Shown here in pieces: positions 47,372 through 61,000 of a DNA stretch of 64,000 nt (positions within the stretch are counted from its first letter, which is position 1; every line of letters begins with the position of its first letter). Position numbers and translations under genes: made by a program. Location: the NCBI GenBank assembly GCA_037954665.1, contig JBBMOL010000138.1, forward strand, positions 1,736,001 through 1,800,000, read 5' to 3'. This DNA comes from Laguncularia racemosa. Its lineage: Eukaryota > Streptophyta > Magnoliopsida > Myrtales > Combretaceae. The notes under the pieces were generated by a model. It was not told the origin of the DNA. It did not search any database and was given only the letters and a program-made list of their open reading frames with translations.

Positions 47372-48379
47372 CAAATCAAATCTCCTAAGAACATTTTTAA
47401 ATAAATAGACTCAATTCCTTAAACCTTGCTACTAGCAAAAAAAAGTTGATCATAACATTACATTATGCCATGTCCAATACCAAGTAAGCCCTCCATAGTT
47501 TTCTAATTTTCTTGAATGAGCATTTAAATCTCTATTTTTTTAAACACCGTGCTTCTAAATTCTAACAAGATAATAATAAGTTATAACAATTATAAAACTA
47601 AAAATAAAATAAAATAATAACAAATGAAATAGTAGAAAGAAGATTAAAATGGTAACATTTAAACTAACAATAGTTTCATGGAAAAAATAACAATAGTTTA
47701 AAATTAAAAAATAAAAAAAGTGAAAAGCTTTGGATATTAGTTAAGAAAAATGAAATAAATTATCCCAAATAATAATAAAAAAATCAATAGTTCATTTTTG
47801 CATATTATATATTTATTTTTATAATGATTTTTCATATTATTTTTAATAATTATTCTTTTTTTAAAACGTTATCCTATTATTTATTTTATTTTATTTTTTA
47901 AAGGATATAACAATAATAAATTGTGAGAGAGGTTTAGATCCTCACTTTAGAAGAAAATGGGTTTAATGCATACTTGTTCTAAGTTAATATTTAAAAAAAA
48001 ACTTCTAATAAAAAAAAGAAAAAAAAATATCGATATGAGATACAATATGATAAAAAAAAAAAACATAAGAATACATAACACCATATTCTATGCATGACTT
48101 TTTAGGCAATTAAATGTATATGATATTTCGAAAACCTTCTTAGTTAGTTAGGACTTCCACTACCAAAAAAAAGAACCTTAAATATATATAAATGTGGACG
48201 GTGGAATGAGAAAGAGGGCGGTTTAAAACCGTGAACAATAGAATTTCGCAGAAACATTTGGTTGTTGGAAAAGGAAATTAAAATGGCGGGTTATGGGTAT
48301 TCTTGTAATAAATGGGCATCGTTGGGGCACTGTCTTGGATGTTTGTCCACCAAGAATCCACCGCAATAATAATAATAAA
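47372..48379. other. Upstream region of FKF1
   Basis: AT-rich, with long oligo-A tracts (47990-48060). No open frame of note. From about 48180 the sequence becomes more mixed and probably holds the FKF1 promoter; the TATACTATA-like sequence near 48433 is the only candidate core I see. Confidence 0.45.
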
Positions 48380-48410
48380 AAAAATCTAAATTCTAGGCAA
48401 ATAAAAATCT
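48380..48410 (+). promoter_or_regulatory. Two CCA1/LHY-binding-site motifs upstream of FKF1
   Basis: AAAAATCT at 48380-48387 and again at 48403-48410, 23 bp apart and 155-185 bp before the start codon. This octamer is the classic CCA1-binding site; CCA1 and LHY are morning clock repressors, and FKF1 in Arabidopsis peaks in the afternoon/evening. The sequence matches are direct, the role is inference, and in AT-rich DNA chance occurrence is possible. Confidence 0.45.
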
Positions 48411-48564
48411 CCCTTCAAATCTCAATCCAACTGTATACTATATGCTGTACTTTACCATAGTATCATATGTTGCTCCTCGCTCTGTATCTGTTTCACAAGA
48501 TACAAAAGCAAAAGCTGACAAGACAACTATAATATATCCTACTCTCTGACCTCTGTTCCATTCC

Positions 48565-51500
48565 ATGGCCATGCCCAAGGAAGAAGAAGAAGAAGACCAT
48601 TCTCTAAGCTCTTCTAAGAGGCTTAAATGCACCAAACATGGTGACTTTAAAGTTTTAAACCAAAACGAACAGGAAGATGAAGAGACTCCTCAATTCTTGT
48701 ACTATCCCATGCTCATGACACCAACATCGTTCGTTGTTTCAGATGCTCTTGAGCCTGATTTCCCTATTATTTACGTTAATTCTGTTTTCGAGAAATTCAC
48801 TGGCTACCGAGCTGATGAAGTTCTGGGTCGGAATTGGTAATTCTCTCTCTCTCTTACTTAATAATTTGCTTAATTTTGTTCCCTCCCAACCCCCCACCCT
48901 CACTTCAACTTTTCTCCTTGATCTATCGTATCTGAACTTAAGCCTCGTGTACTATTTTATTAAATGATTCGCTTGATTGATTTTTCCTTGGTAAATTTGA
49001 CGGCAAGAGCTACAAGGAAATTTTAGGATATTAGCGGGTCTCGGTTCTACAAGCACCGGTTTTTAGAAATAATCCGGTCATGCTTGTATTGTAACCGAAG
49101 AATGCCAACCTCTGGATATTCTGTCGTCGCAAAATTGGTTGTTAACCTGTCAGTTGTCAGTTGGGTTGAAACGTTCTTCTCTTCATCGACTGATAGGGAA
49201 TAAAAATGCTTTTTGTGATTCGAGCGAGTGAAATTCGGCTATGAATTAAAGATAGTAATTGAGAATTAAAGTTGAGTAGACATTTCACGGTGCTTTTCAA
49301 GTCTCTGGAATAAATTTATGTGTGCGCGTGCGTGTGTATGAGGTGAGGCTGAAGTAGGTCTTCTCACGCAAATTTGATACTAAGATTTAGTAGGAGTTAA
49401 GACCACAGGATGGAAAGATTGCGCGATTATGGGCTGGAAAAGAAGAGCTATTTCTAGTTGCATGATTTTGTTGGATAAGCAAAACACTTGAGTAAGTCTT
49501 TTTTTTTTGTGTTATTTATATATCACATGAAGTATTTCCCAATTGTTAGCAAAGAAAAGCTGGTTCACTGCAGAAAAGAAGAGAATTGTACTTCTATCAT
49601 CTCCTAAGGAGTTCATTGCAATCATTTTCCTCATTATTTTATGGATATTTTTAAGTGAGGGTTGACCTCCAACACTGACCATTGGTTGCTACCTCCGTTT
49701 TGCACCATCGTTTGCCACTAAAAATCTCTAATAATTGCAGCCTCTTGAGATTACTTTGGTAATATTTAACAATTTTAGAACTTAGATACTTACCAAAAAA
49801 TAAATAAATAAAGCTTTGAATGAAACAAATGTCAAAAAATTTTTGGAAATCATTATCCGCAAGACTTACATTTTCTAACAAATAATTTTTCTTGTTACAC
49901 AAGAAGGTCCCCAAAATGGACTTTCTTCTGTTGGTGACCTTTGACCTGTCAATTTATGCTAGAGAATATATGTCTAGTATCTGATTTCTTACCTTCAAAA
50001 AGCTTTTGTAAATTTTCATGTTAATAGCCTAGTTAAATGAATTAGTAGGAGCTTAATCCCAGCAGTACAATTATGTGTTTTTCTGATATTATAGATTGCC
50101 ACCTGTTTTGCTTTTCCAAACTTTCATTAAGGACAATGTATATAAATGTGAACATGGGTGACAGACTAGATGGATAAGAGTTACCTTTGATGGATTGGAT
50201 AGTGTTTATAGTAAACATGGAGGAATAGCTGCTACATTCTAGTGTCGATGAGACATTTTTCTTCAGGCGGTTGTATGAATAAGTATAGAGCATTCAGCAT
50301 TATATATACTGCCCCATCTCATATTCTGCGAATTCTAAAATATGTCTAGAAAACTTGACCAAATCAGGATTGTATGTTTACAAGCTTTTATTTGAACGTA
50401 TGCTCTTCAACATTCAAGGATATTTTCTAAGAAGGGAAGGATTGACAAATGTCAACAATTACCGCATCATGGACATTTTGCTGCTTCCATTTGTGTCTGT
50501 AGTATGACATTTGTGGCTCTGGTTGAAAATTATCAAGTTTTAGAGCCTCACATCCGAATGATGGAAGTTGAAGGTTTTGGTTTTGGAGAAGCTGCACTTG
50601 GAGCTGCAGCCACTATCAATATTTGGTTCTTGTGCTTTTGGACAATGCTTACATAATGTGGTGGTTGGGTATGAATTATTGCATGTTTTAAATCATAGGA
50701 ATTCTTATTTAATAATGTTGCTTTTGAGGCTTTGGCTAAAGTTCCATTCAATCAATTATGAATATTATTTACTTACCAAAAAAAATTATGAATATTATTT
50801 TATTGAAGTGAAAACCCATAAATTGAGTTGCCAGTTTCATCTTCATTTTAGCATACCAGCAACCATCAAGACTATTGCGTATCATATAGATTTCACAAAT
50901 TGTAATAAATTATGGAGAATACAACTCCAGCCATTTGCTCCATTACCTGCCATAGACAGTTGCTGATAGACTTTGTCGGTAGTCAAACATAGTGTATTTG
51001 TGAAATAGGCTGCAGTATGCAATATGTGTGTAGTCCTGTGATGTGTGTTGTGATCTGTGCTGTTAGTGTAGGGCAGTGGCATGTCACTAATGTTATGTTG
51101 TAACCTGTGCTGTTGGAGTCAGTGGTTACTAGAGGGGAGTTATTTTGCAGTTATAATGTGTTAAAACAAGGGTAAAAGTAGGAAATAGGAGCAATTATTG
51201 AGCAAGAAATAACAGCCATTTGTTCTTTATTTCAGCCGATTTTTGCAATTTAGAGATCCTCGTGCACAAAGACGGCATCCATTGGTGGATCCTGTTGTTG
51301 TTTCCAATATCAAAAGATGTCTCAATCAAGGCATTGAATTTGAAGGGGAGCTCCTAAATTTTAGGAAGGATGGTACTCCTTTGGTGAATAGGCTAAAACT
51401 TGCTCCAATACATGATGATGATGGAATTGTCACACATATTCTAGGTATTCAAGTGTTTTCCGAAGCAAAGATTGATCTGAACCACTTATCTTATCCTGTT

Positions 51501-52832
51501 TTCAAGGAAACATGCAATCAGGATTGTGATGATGCAGCCAAAAATTATCCAATAGATGGACCATCACCATTCAGACATCATAAAGAAATATGTGGCTTAC
51601 TAGAGCTCTCTGATGAAGTACTGGCGCATAACATTTTGTCACGCTTGACCCCAAGGGATGTGGCTTCTATTGGGTCTGTTTGCAGGAGGATATGGCAATT
51701 AACAAAGAATGAGCATGTTAGGAAGATTGTGTGTCAAAACGCATGGGGAAGTGAGATAACTGGTGCATTGGAGCGAATGACCAAGAAATTAGGGTGGGGG
51801 CGTCTGGCTAGGGAGCTAACCACTCTAGAGGCTGTTTGTTGGAAGAAATTTACTGTTGGAGGAGCAGTGGAACCTTCTCGATGCAACTTTAGTGCTTGTG
51901 CTGCTGGGAATCGACTCTACTTGTTTGGAGGTGAAGGAGTGAACATGCAACCAATGGATGACACGTTTGTTTTGAATCTTGATGCTGCAAATCCAGAGTG
52001 GAGACGGGTTAGTGTCAAATCCTCTCCTCCAGGGCGTTGGGGCCATACACTTTCATGTTTGAATGGTTCATGGTTAGTGGTATTTGGAGGATATGGGAGG
52101 CAAGGATTGCTTAATGATGCTTTTTTGCTAGACTTGGATGCAAAGCAGCCAACATGGAGAGAGATTTCTGGTGGAACTCCCCCTCTACCGAGATCCTGGC
52201 ATAGCTCTTGCACAGTAGAAGGTTCTAAATTGATTGTTTCGGGAGGATGCACAGATGCAGGAGTACTTCTCAGTGACACATACTTGTTAGATCTAACTAA
52301 TGACAAGCCAATATGGAAAGAGATTCCAACTTCTTGGGCTCCACCTTCTAGGTTGGGACATTCACTGTCAGTTTATGGTCAAACAAAGCTACTCATGTTT
52401 GGGGGACTGGCAAAGAGTGGACATTTGAAGTTACGATCAGGTGAGGCCTACACAATTGATCTTGACGATGAACATCCACGGTGGAGGCAATTGGAATGCA
52501 GTGCATTTATGGGTGTGGGTAGCCAAAATGCTGTCATGCCTCCTCCTCGCCTTGATCACGTTGCTGTCAGCATGCCTTGTGGGCGTATTCTGATATTTGG
52601 TGGCTCAATTGCAGGCTTGCATTCCCCTTCTCAACTATTTCTTTTGGATCCTTCTGAAGATAAACCATCTTGGAGGATTCTCAGTGTTCCTGGGCAGCCA
52701 CCAAAATATGCTTGGGGTCATAGTACTTGTGTAGTTGGAGGCACAAGGGTTCTGGTATTAGGTGGTCATACTGGAGAAGAGTGGATTCTTAATGAATTAC
52801 ATGAATTGTGTCTTGCGAGCCGGCAAGATTGA
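48565..52832 (+). CDS. FKF1: FKF1/ADO3 blue-light photoreceptor F-box protein (LOV, F-box, kelch)
   Basis: Two exons, 48565-48836 and 51236-52832, joined by a GT-AG intron, give 622 residues, close to Arabidopsis FKF1 (619). Start: ATG in TTCCATGG, the first in frame. LOV domain about 45-165: YYPMLMTPTSFVVSDALEP, YVNSVFEKFTGYRADEVLG, then GRNCRFLQ with the photoactive Cys at residue 91, and LLNFRKDGTPLVNRLKLAPI contacting FMN. F-box about 212-255: LSDEVLAHNILSRLTPRDVA. Kelch repeats about 305-615 (GRWGHTLSCLNGSWLVVFGG, PRSWHSSC, SRLGHSLSVYGQTKLLMFGG). The end ELHELCLASRQD and kelch details fit FKF1 better than ZTL or LKP2. In known plants it forms an SCF ubiquitin ligase with GIGANTEA in blue light, degrades CDF repressors and so permits CONSTANS expression and photoperiodic flowering. 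The frame is intact. Confidence 0.96.
48837..51235 (+). other. FKF1 intron
   Basis: 2399 bp, donor GTAATT, acceptor TTTCAG. It splits the codon for the photoactive cysteine (TG|C). I see no coding region or clear transposon inside it, only a short GT-rich run near 49320. Confidence 0.92.
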
Positions 52833-55052
52833 GACCCATGACTTGGAAAAGTACATGCCTGGATTTCTTGGATCAAATCTTAACTCCCTTATTTTGAAGT
52901 TTTGTGACAAGGTATTTGTTAGCTTGCTTACTTATGTTATCATTTATTTTTCCCATGAAGATTAGTACATTCTCCCCTCAATTCTGTATGATATAGTAAA
53001 GAAAACAATCTATGCTCCTATGACCCTGGTGTGAAATATGTGAGAAGAATTTAACATATCTCTACTGATTAGGGTTTGTTTGTCCCTATTCTTTTCCTTA
53101 GCTGCTTAACACTGATTTTATGTATGAATTTCGTTCCTTGTCTGGAAGATCCATTATGCTGGAGAGGAATGGGCTTAAAGAGAAGCAGGAAGTATGAGCT
53201 ATCAAACATGACCCAAATGACTTAAAATCTTACTTTCTGTGATACTAAATAATCGATGTCTTAGTTTGTAGATAATTCTGGATTGACTTCATATTTGCTT
53301 CTCAAGTGAATCTTGAGAATTGGAAGTACCCATGCGTTTGATGATACGGATGAATGTCCAGGCCCTAAAATCGGAGTTCCAAGAAAATCTTGCCCGTTCC
53401 AGTCTCGTGTCTTAGAGTCAAATAGACTGATCCCATGTCGGGACTGGTGTTTTTATTTTTTTTTAATCTGACAATGCAAGTTAATATCTGTTTTAGTACC
53501 TATCAGTTTTGGGATATAGGACATACTGCTGTTAGAGGAATGAATTTCACAATCAGCCATAAAAATAAGGTACTCACAAGGGACAGATCTATACCAAGAC
53601 AGCAGAAACCATGCACATCATTCCCAAGGATTGTGCAGCCTAATAAACTTCCATGCATCCAAGAGTTGAGTGAGGAAAGCAAGCAACCCTTTTATGAAGG
53701 AGGGGTATTGTAATGCTCTATCCGATTTAAAGGCTGAGGTAGAGATTTCACCCAGACCCAACTATCCTTTGAGTAAGTAAATCGTAACACGTGTTATTTG
53801 TTAGGGATAGGAACAATTCGTCTTTTTGTTATTTTATCTCCGAACTGTTATTATGGATCTATTATAAGATTATGTTAGGAAAGTCGTTATCTTTGTATCG
53901 GGGAAAGAGACCACGCAAGTTGAATTATTACTGCTCCATTCTATTGAATAGAAAAAAACTATAATGTAATACTTATTATTAAAGAATGGAATAAAATTAT
54001 AATAAGATTATCATTTTTTTTTTAAATTTGATTTTATTGAGGGTATTTTAGATTCCATTATTGAATTGCTATACATAGTTTTAAGTAATGAAAAACTAGT
54101 TAGTACTTTTTTGTAATATGGATTTCTTATGGAATTCATGAGTATAAAATGCAATTAAACATTGTAATAACTATTCAATAGGGAATAAGGATGTACAATG
54201 AAGTGAATGAACAATTAATATTTATGTTTATAAGATTAGTGGTTCTCTTTGATGGAAATTCAAACATTAACTCAATGTGTTCTAAGAAGAAAGTTCGAAG
54301 CACGAACAAAGTAAATTTAGCAAGCCCACCGAGTAATGTTTGAAGAGTGGTATGTGAGGTTGAAGAGCTACCAACTGAGCTCACATTAATAACACATTAT
54401 GCCTAACAAGATCACCGTCGTTGGAGTTTGCACATCTTCCCCTTGAGGAGTATTTCATCGGTTGTAGGGGTCATTTATGGCTAAATCGGTTGGACAACGC
54501 GTTATTATGCAACAATGATGAGGCTTGACGTTGCAATTCCCCATTGCATAATAATAGTAGGTATAATAGCAATGGTGTTCATGAGGCATTAATGATGTGG
54601 TGGCAATGGCACATGGATAGCGTAACTTTTTCTAAGTTAAAATTATCACATTACCATAAAGCCAGTTCAGTGTTAAGAGTGAGTAACTAACATTACCTAA
54701 TGGAAGCCTATAATTATTTCATATGGAGAAGGTATAGAAAACATACTAGAATTGCCATTTTCCATCAATCAAATTCCAAGTAAACAAGAAAATAGATTCT
54801 ATTTAAGAAATTGCTATTTTATTTTGAGTTAAATGGGTGGATAGTGTCGAACGTGATGGACGCTTTTACCTGTTCTGTCATGATTTTCATCAGAACTATG
54901 TACATGTTTTAGTAGTCTGTTTCCCACTTTTCTTATTCACGCAGGAATGATCTACTTCTTGTCCTTATTGAAAAGAATAGTAAGAGGTCATTTGCTGAAG
55001 ATATATTGGTTAGAACATCGATCCCCAGTCTCAGCAAATATGACTTTTTTTA
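52833..55052. other. FKF1 3' region and convergent intergenic spacer
   Basis: It holds the presumed 3' UTRs of FKF1 (plus strand) and of the MACPF gene (minus strand), which face each other. The frame at 53435-53713 shows no recognisable protein. A MITE-like repeat at 53938-54186 is listed separately. Otherwise I see nothing coding. Confidence 0.6.
53938..54186. repeat. Possible 249-bp MITE
   Basis: The ends ATTCTATTGAATAG and, inverted, ATTCCCTATTGAATAG enclose AT-rich non-coding DNA. I could not define a target-site duplication, so the superfamily is unknown. Confidence 0.4.
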
Positions 55053-58000
55053 TTATTCTCTTAATCCCACGATTGAGGGCTCACTGCTTAGTAGGGAGAA
55101 CTTGACATTTATACATATCTTTCCCCTGTCCAAGTCCAATTTAGCTCCGGTCACTAGCCAATAACCAGGGGTATGTTGCGGGCCTCTACAACGTTGTGAA
55201 GTATCTACAAATTTCAGAAGCTTCCGCGTCTGCGCTGGCATTGGAGGACCATCCGGAAAAACACTAGAATCCATATTAATCAAAGTTTGTTTTTTCACTT
55301 TATCCGTGTTACCAGAAATCGATGTTCTTAGCACGGATAATAATCCTGATTTTTGAGAAATATCTGCTGCACCTGAGTCCCAAGTTGACTCTGCTGTAAA
55401 GGAATCCAAGACTGCAGAAAAACGTAGACGGAGATGAAGGACATTCCTAGAATCGTGCTTCTTCACGCGAAGCTGTGCCCCAGTCACAATGTAGGCTATG
55501 CCCTTAGTTGATGTCTCATATGTAACAGGGGCTGTGCACATATGTGAGAACTTCTTGCCCTGAATGGCTTCAAAGTAATTGTCGCCAGGAATCTCTTCCG
55601 ATCCATACCATATTCCTGAGTCCTCAATCTTGTTTACTAGCATAATTGGAGTATTGGATAAGTGCTGCAGGTGTAGGGCTAACCTGGGGCAAAGACAACC
55701 ATTGGATCAATATCCTCGAATTTCGGCCAGATCATGGTAAGAAACAAAAATTACAGATAAAGCCAGATCACTTCAATTAAATAAAAGCATAACTTCATTG
55801 ACCAAATTGTTAATGAAAAGAGCAATCTTGTACATATATACATACATACATATATATATATATATACCCTATAAGTTTCTTAATATGCCGCATCGGCAAC
55901 TCAAAGAACTCTCTCCTCTTTAGTTGCTCCCTACTAAGTTTCTTAATTGAGTTCCTTAGCATTTTTAAAGTTTTTATGGATCCTATCTTATTATTATTAT
56001 TATTACTACTTTGATACCGATACATGATAAATTATATAGGCATTTGTGTCGAGTATATAGATCCTTACCTAAGTACCAGTAATTAAATAACGATTGTACA
56101 TTATCTGCTAAAGAACTCTATGGGAAGGCATTGAGGTAAAAGTGCTTGTGCTTGTGCCAAGGACTCTAGATGAAGATGGTCTTAAGCAATAATGGGATAG
56201 GATAATACGTGAAGATCTATGACTCCAGACCGATGCTTTCACAACATCTTAAAATACATAGCGTGAAACACTCTCTTCACCAGAATTACCTCGGGTTAAT
56301 AGCTAGAAAGGAAAAAGAATTTTTCAAGGGTGAAAAATTACATCTTACTTTATTTATGGGTGGGTAAGTTTTTTTTTTTCAAATAAGCTCAGTAATGAAG
56401 TCCTATAATGCACACACCTGTACTGCACTGGGGCTCAGTGAGCATACGAAACTTCCCTAAAACAAGTCATAATCTCTCTATCTATCATCGGTCAATTCAA
56501 TAATTACCTTTAGAGGATCGACATTTCAGTTCCAAATAGTATAACAAAAATAAATAAATTACAACCTTAGGCATGTGTTTAACGTTAGGAATTTTATTTC
56601 TAGGCAGATTTCTGAAATATTATATTACCTGATGAGCACTGGCTTATAGGGGCTAAAAAGGAAGGAGTAAAGGACACTGTGTTCTGTTACCTGTCGCATT
56701 TCATGCCCTCTAGGAAAAACCGTATGCCAGTCACTGGTTTTTTGTCGACCATCACCTAAAAGTATCAGAGCGAAATTATCAAAAGAGTAAAATAAATAAT
56801 ATTGAATGCAAATTGTTAATGCCTAATAATAATAATAAGAGCACTTGTTAAAGAAATTAAACCGAGAAGCTTTTAAATTTTTATATACATGCTTTATTTT
56901 TAATATAGAATATGTAATCGTAAATTAAAAAAGAAAGAAAGAAAGAAAGAAAGAAATATTATTAAACAAAAAAAGCATAAGGGAAGGTACCTGGCAAGTG
57001 TTTACATACAGTTTCGGGCCCATCAGGTTAAAATTTAGGGAGGGCAATGAGGTGGCTCTATTCGTGGTTGGACCAAGTGGAAGGTCATTGTGAATTGGGG
57101 CCCAATGCTTGTGAATTTGGAAGTCTAGAAAGTATCGTAAGTCAGCTATTGGTGGTTTGTCTGCAAACATAAACAAACAAAAAGACTAGAGAATATGCTA
57201 AATCCAAAAATAAAATAAAATAAAATCGTTTGGTATGCATACTCGGAAAGATCAATCATAATAAGGATAGTCAAAACATGAAACAAGGAAAATATAAACG
57301 AAAACAAAATATTAGAGAATATGCTACTATTTTCTTTTACATGTAAGGAGTCCTTTTTTTGTTTTTTCGTTTGATAAGCATGCTCAAAAGGGAAAGAGGA
57401 ATAAAATATTACTTAAAAAAATACTAACAAAAAGATACTTTTTAAAATAATCTTAAAAATACTGCACTTAAAATAGTGTCTTGAAGACACCATTTCACTT
57501 TTTAAGTCCGAAGAATGTCTACAGCAAAATGAAATTGTATCTTGAAGACACGATTTTAGGCCAAAGTGAATATCTTCAACGTATTCAACTGTGATAAATT
57601 TAAGATTATATTAAAAAGTATAATTTTCTTTTGTAATTTGTTTTTTTAGAAATGCAATATTTTATTTCTTACTCCTACTCAAAAGATCAATCATAACAAG
57701 AACAGTTCTAATACGAAACAAGAAGAATATACGTGCAAAAAGACGAGAGAATATATGCTATATCAAAAAAATTCTTGGCATCAACAATTCTCTTTTACAT
57801 TTTGAGAGTCCTTTTTTGCTTCTTTATCATTTTACTTCGTTTTGTCAGTATACTCAAAAAATCAATCATAATAAGAGCAGTTCTTACGAATAAAGTTATC
57901 TGCATCATCAATCACATTTTGTTATGTATAAGATAGAAAGTGAAAAATAGAATACAAATTAGACATTCCTCATACTTAGCAACATGTGATTAACGGAAAT

Positions 58001-61000
58001 AAAACAGTAAATATCATTTGTGAACAGAGGATATATATCCTTTCTATATAGTATAAAAAGAAATAAGTATTTCAAAGTCTTCAAAATATGATAATTATAG
58101 CACCAAGCACTACACCACGTTATGTTACGGGTGCTAAAAAGGGTAAATAATAATCATTATTGGATTGTTTGAAAGAATTTTGGTTCTTGCATTTATTAAG
58201 AAAGAGTAGATATGTGCATCTATCTATAAAGCTACCCCAAATAGCTCTCTCTCCAAAATAAAATTCTCTGTACTCCGCTTCTGAAAAAACCACCAGATCT
58301 CAACTTTTTCCTTATAAGCTTCTCTAATTGTAACTTGGCATGCTAATGGGATTATTTTAGCTAGAATAATGTATCTAAGATTCATTTGCAAACAGTCAAA
58401 TCTAGGAACACTTTCTGATACGATTAATGCCTTGGAGTGAGTAGTTTTCTTTCCTTTTTATTCAAAAAAAAAAAAAAACAGAGAAAAGTGGATAATGACT
58501 CACATCGTAGGTAAAGGTTGATGGCATGAGATAGGAAACCACTTCCAGGAACTCCTTTAAGAAGAGAAGTGATGGGAATGAAACTGAAATGGATAGCGTC
58601 AGGCATCGATGGAACTGTCAAAAGCCACTCACAGTGACTAGAAACAGATGAATCTCCTCCTCTTTTCGAGCATATCACTCTGATTCCCTGCATATATGCA
58701 TACATATATATAGATATAGATACAGATATAGCTTAGCTTCATCATCAACCCTTAATTATTACTTGCTTGCTCTTCTTAATTCATTCACTCAAATGCCTTC
58801 CTTTCCAAAACAAAATAAGTTGATGTGGGGATGGATAATCAGCAGCCACTCTTTATCTGTATCCGTTTTTATTTCTCAAAGCAAGAGATTGGATAACTTA
58901 GTCCATGCGCCTTGGCAAAAAGTTTCATACAAGTCAATCATCGTTACTGTAAATTCTAAGATACATTTAACAAAAAAAAAAAAAGATCTAACTTACATCT
59001 TTGGAGTTGTTTGCAATGAAACCATCGAGCGGGACTGATTGTGGATCAAATACATCAAATGCCTGAGGTGCCTGCAGTAGTTTTCAGAAAATAAATTTAA
59101 CACAAAATTTTGGCAATGTATAAAAGGGCCAACTAGTCAAGCAACTACAACTAAATACATTCATTCATGTCTACTTTTTTCTTTTATTTTTATTTTATTT
59201 TATTTATTTATTTTTTTACACCTCCTAAGTAGTCATATGAAGGCTATTGATGCTAGGATCAAAGTTGGGATTTTTTTTTTTTAACTTAGAAAGAGCTACA
59301 TTTTACTACTTCTCTATAATAGTCATCTATCTTTCAACTTTTCTTATTGAATTCTTTACCTTTACTAGAATCTGGTCCCTTTATCAGATGAACTAGTGGG
59401 TATTTTTAGAGAGAAATGGTAAATGATTTCTCTTGAAATAACTTGGTAATTAATAGTCTACATTAGTTGGTTTATAATATGGCAAAAAAGGGCTTTAGAA
59501 GTGATATAGTGAGCCTAGAAGTCCATAATTGTTTTCAGTTAATACTTGAAACTTGTTGAGAAAGTTTAGGATTGGGCAAGCTCGTCCTGACAAACCCTAT
59601 CTCGAACCCATCAATCTGAGATTCTTTTGAATACCCCCAAATTAGACCAACTTATTTGCATCTTGTCACTGATGGGAATAATTCTGAGTGAATTTATCTT
59701 TGATGAGATTTGCCCCAATAATTAAGTGCAATTATAGGCAATTCCAGCTTATCATAATGCACTAAAGAATTGCTCTACAACTTGGCAATGGTGGTTATTG
59801 AATCATGTCTGGGTGTAACCTATACTTTCTATGAAGTGCCACGGAGATTACTTTACCAGAAGTTAGTGATGGTTGTTGAACTTGAAAGATGTCAAGGCAC
59901 GAACTGCGCTTATTAATACCTGTCAATGGAATTTCTCAACTACTTGATAGTAAGTTAACAAAGAAACTCCAAGGGCTTAACAATGCATGCCAAGGCGATC
60001 ACTCCATTACTTATGAAGTATGTCATATGGAGATATGCCAGAGATCACTTAGGTTTATTGTGTTGCTCCAAGAAGATTCCTCTACTATAGGATAACATCA
60101 ATTATTTATAGATATCACAGATTTCCTAGGCTTCTTTGTGAATATCAATGAGACTGCTATACAAAAATGACGGTGAATTGCATACATGATGTTCGCTATA
60201 CTTTATAGTGCATTTCAGGAAGATCACTCCATTGCATGACAATGAAATTACAAGGATAGGCAAGGGTTTACCTAGGCTTCTTGTTGAGTGTCAAGGAAAC
60301 TACTCCATTCCTTGACAGCAACCATAACATGGACTTGAACTTATATTATGCAAAGCGGCATTGTCACATAGTGCATATGTTGAGTATAATGGGTGCTAGT
60401 GGTGCAAATGGGCTCCTTTGAGTAAAAGGAGCTCCTCCCTTTTAGTGCAGCCTATTACTCTATCATGGTTAGAATGAGAGTTGCTTAAAATATAATATCA
60501 TATATTATTCAAAAATAAAAAAAGGGATTGAGAGAAGAAAGATTGAAATAAGATGATTCCATGTGTTAAATGAGCAATCCATTTTGCTCCATTGAATTTG
60601 TAGTGTTGCATCCATATGGCAACATTTGGATAAGATGGACAAAGACTGAACGGGTTGTCATTACTCGAGACAATGACAACAGGAGACAGTAGGCCATGCT
60701 ATAACAGAAGAAGGAATTGTGGAAGAAATTTATTTCTTTCAATGTGTTTGGACAATGGAGGGAAGGAAAATGGAAGGAATCTCAATACTCATAAAAATTG
60801 TTTTGTTTTAACAAAGTGAAGGGCAATGGCTAATTATAAATGTTTTCCCCTTTCCTACACTATTCTCTCCGGTTCTTGAGGGAAAAAATTCATGTAGTCT
60901 TATCCAAAAAAAAATTCATGTGGGCCCTAGGTAATTATTTTTTTCCCATTTCCCTTCCTTCCCATTTTTCCTCTTGCCCGAAGAGAAGAATTGTAAACCA

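Noticed and set aside
50568..50966. 132-codon frame inside the FKF1 intron
   Set aside because: No protein similarity recognised; AT-rich intronic sequence.
53435..53713. 92-residue open frame downstream of FKF1
   Set aside because: No recognisable motif, starts in low-complexity T-rich DNA, and lies in the likely 3' flank; probably chance.
58763..59038. Plus-strand frame over a MACPF exon
   Set aside because: It is the antisense shadow of the exon at 58997-59071 plus intron sequence.
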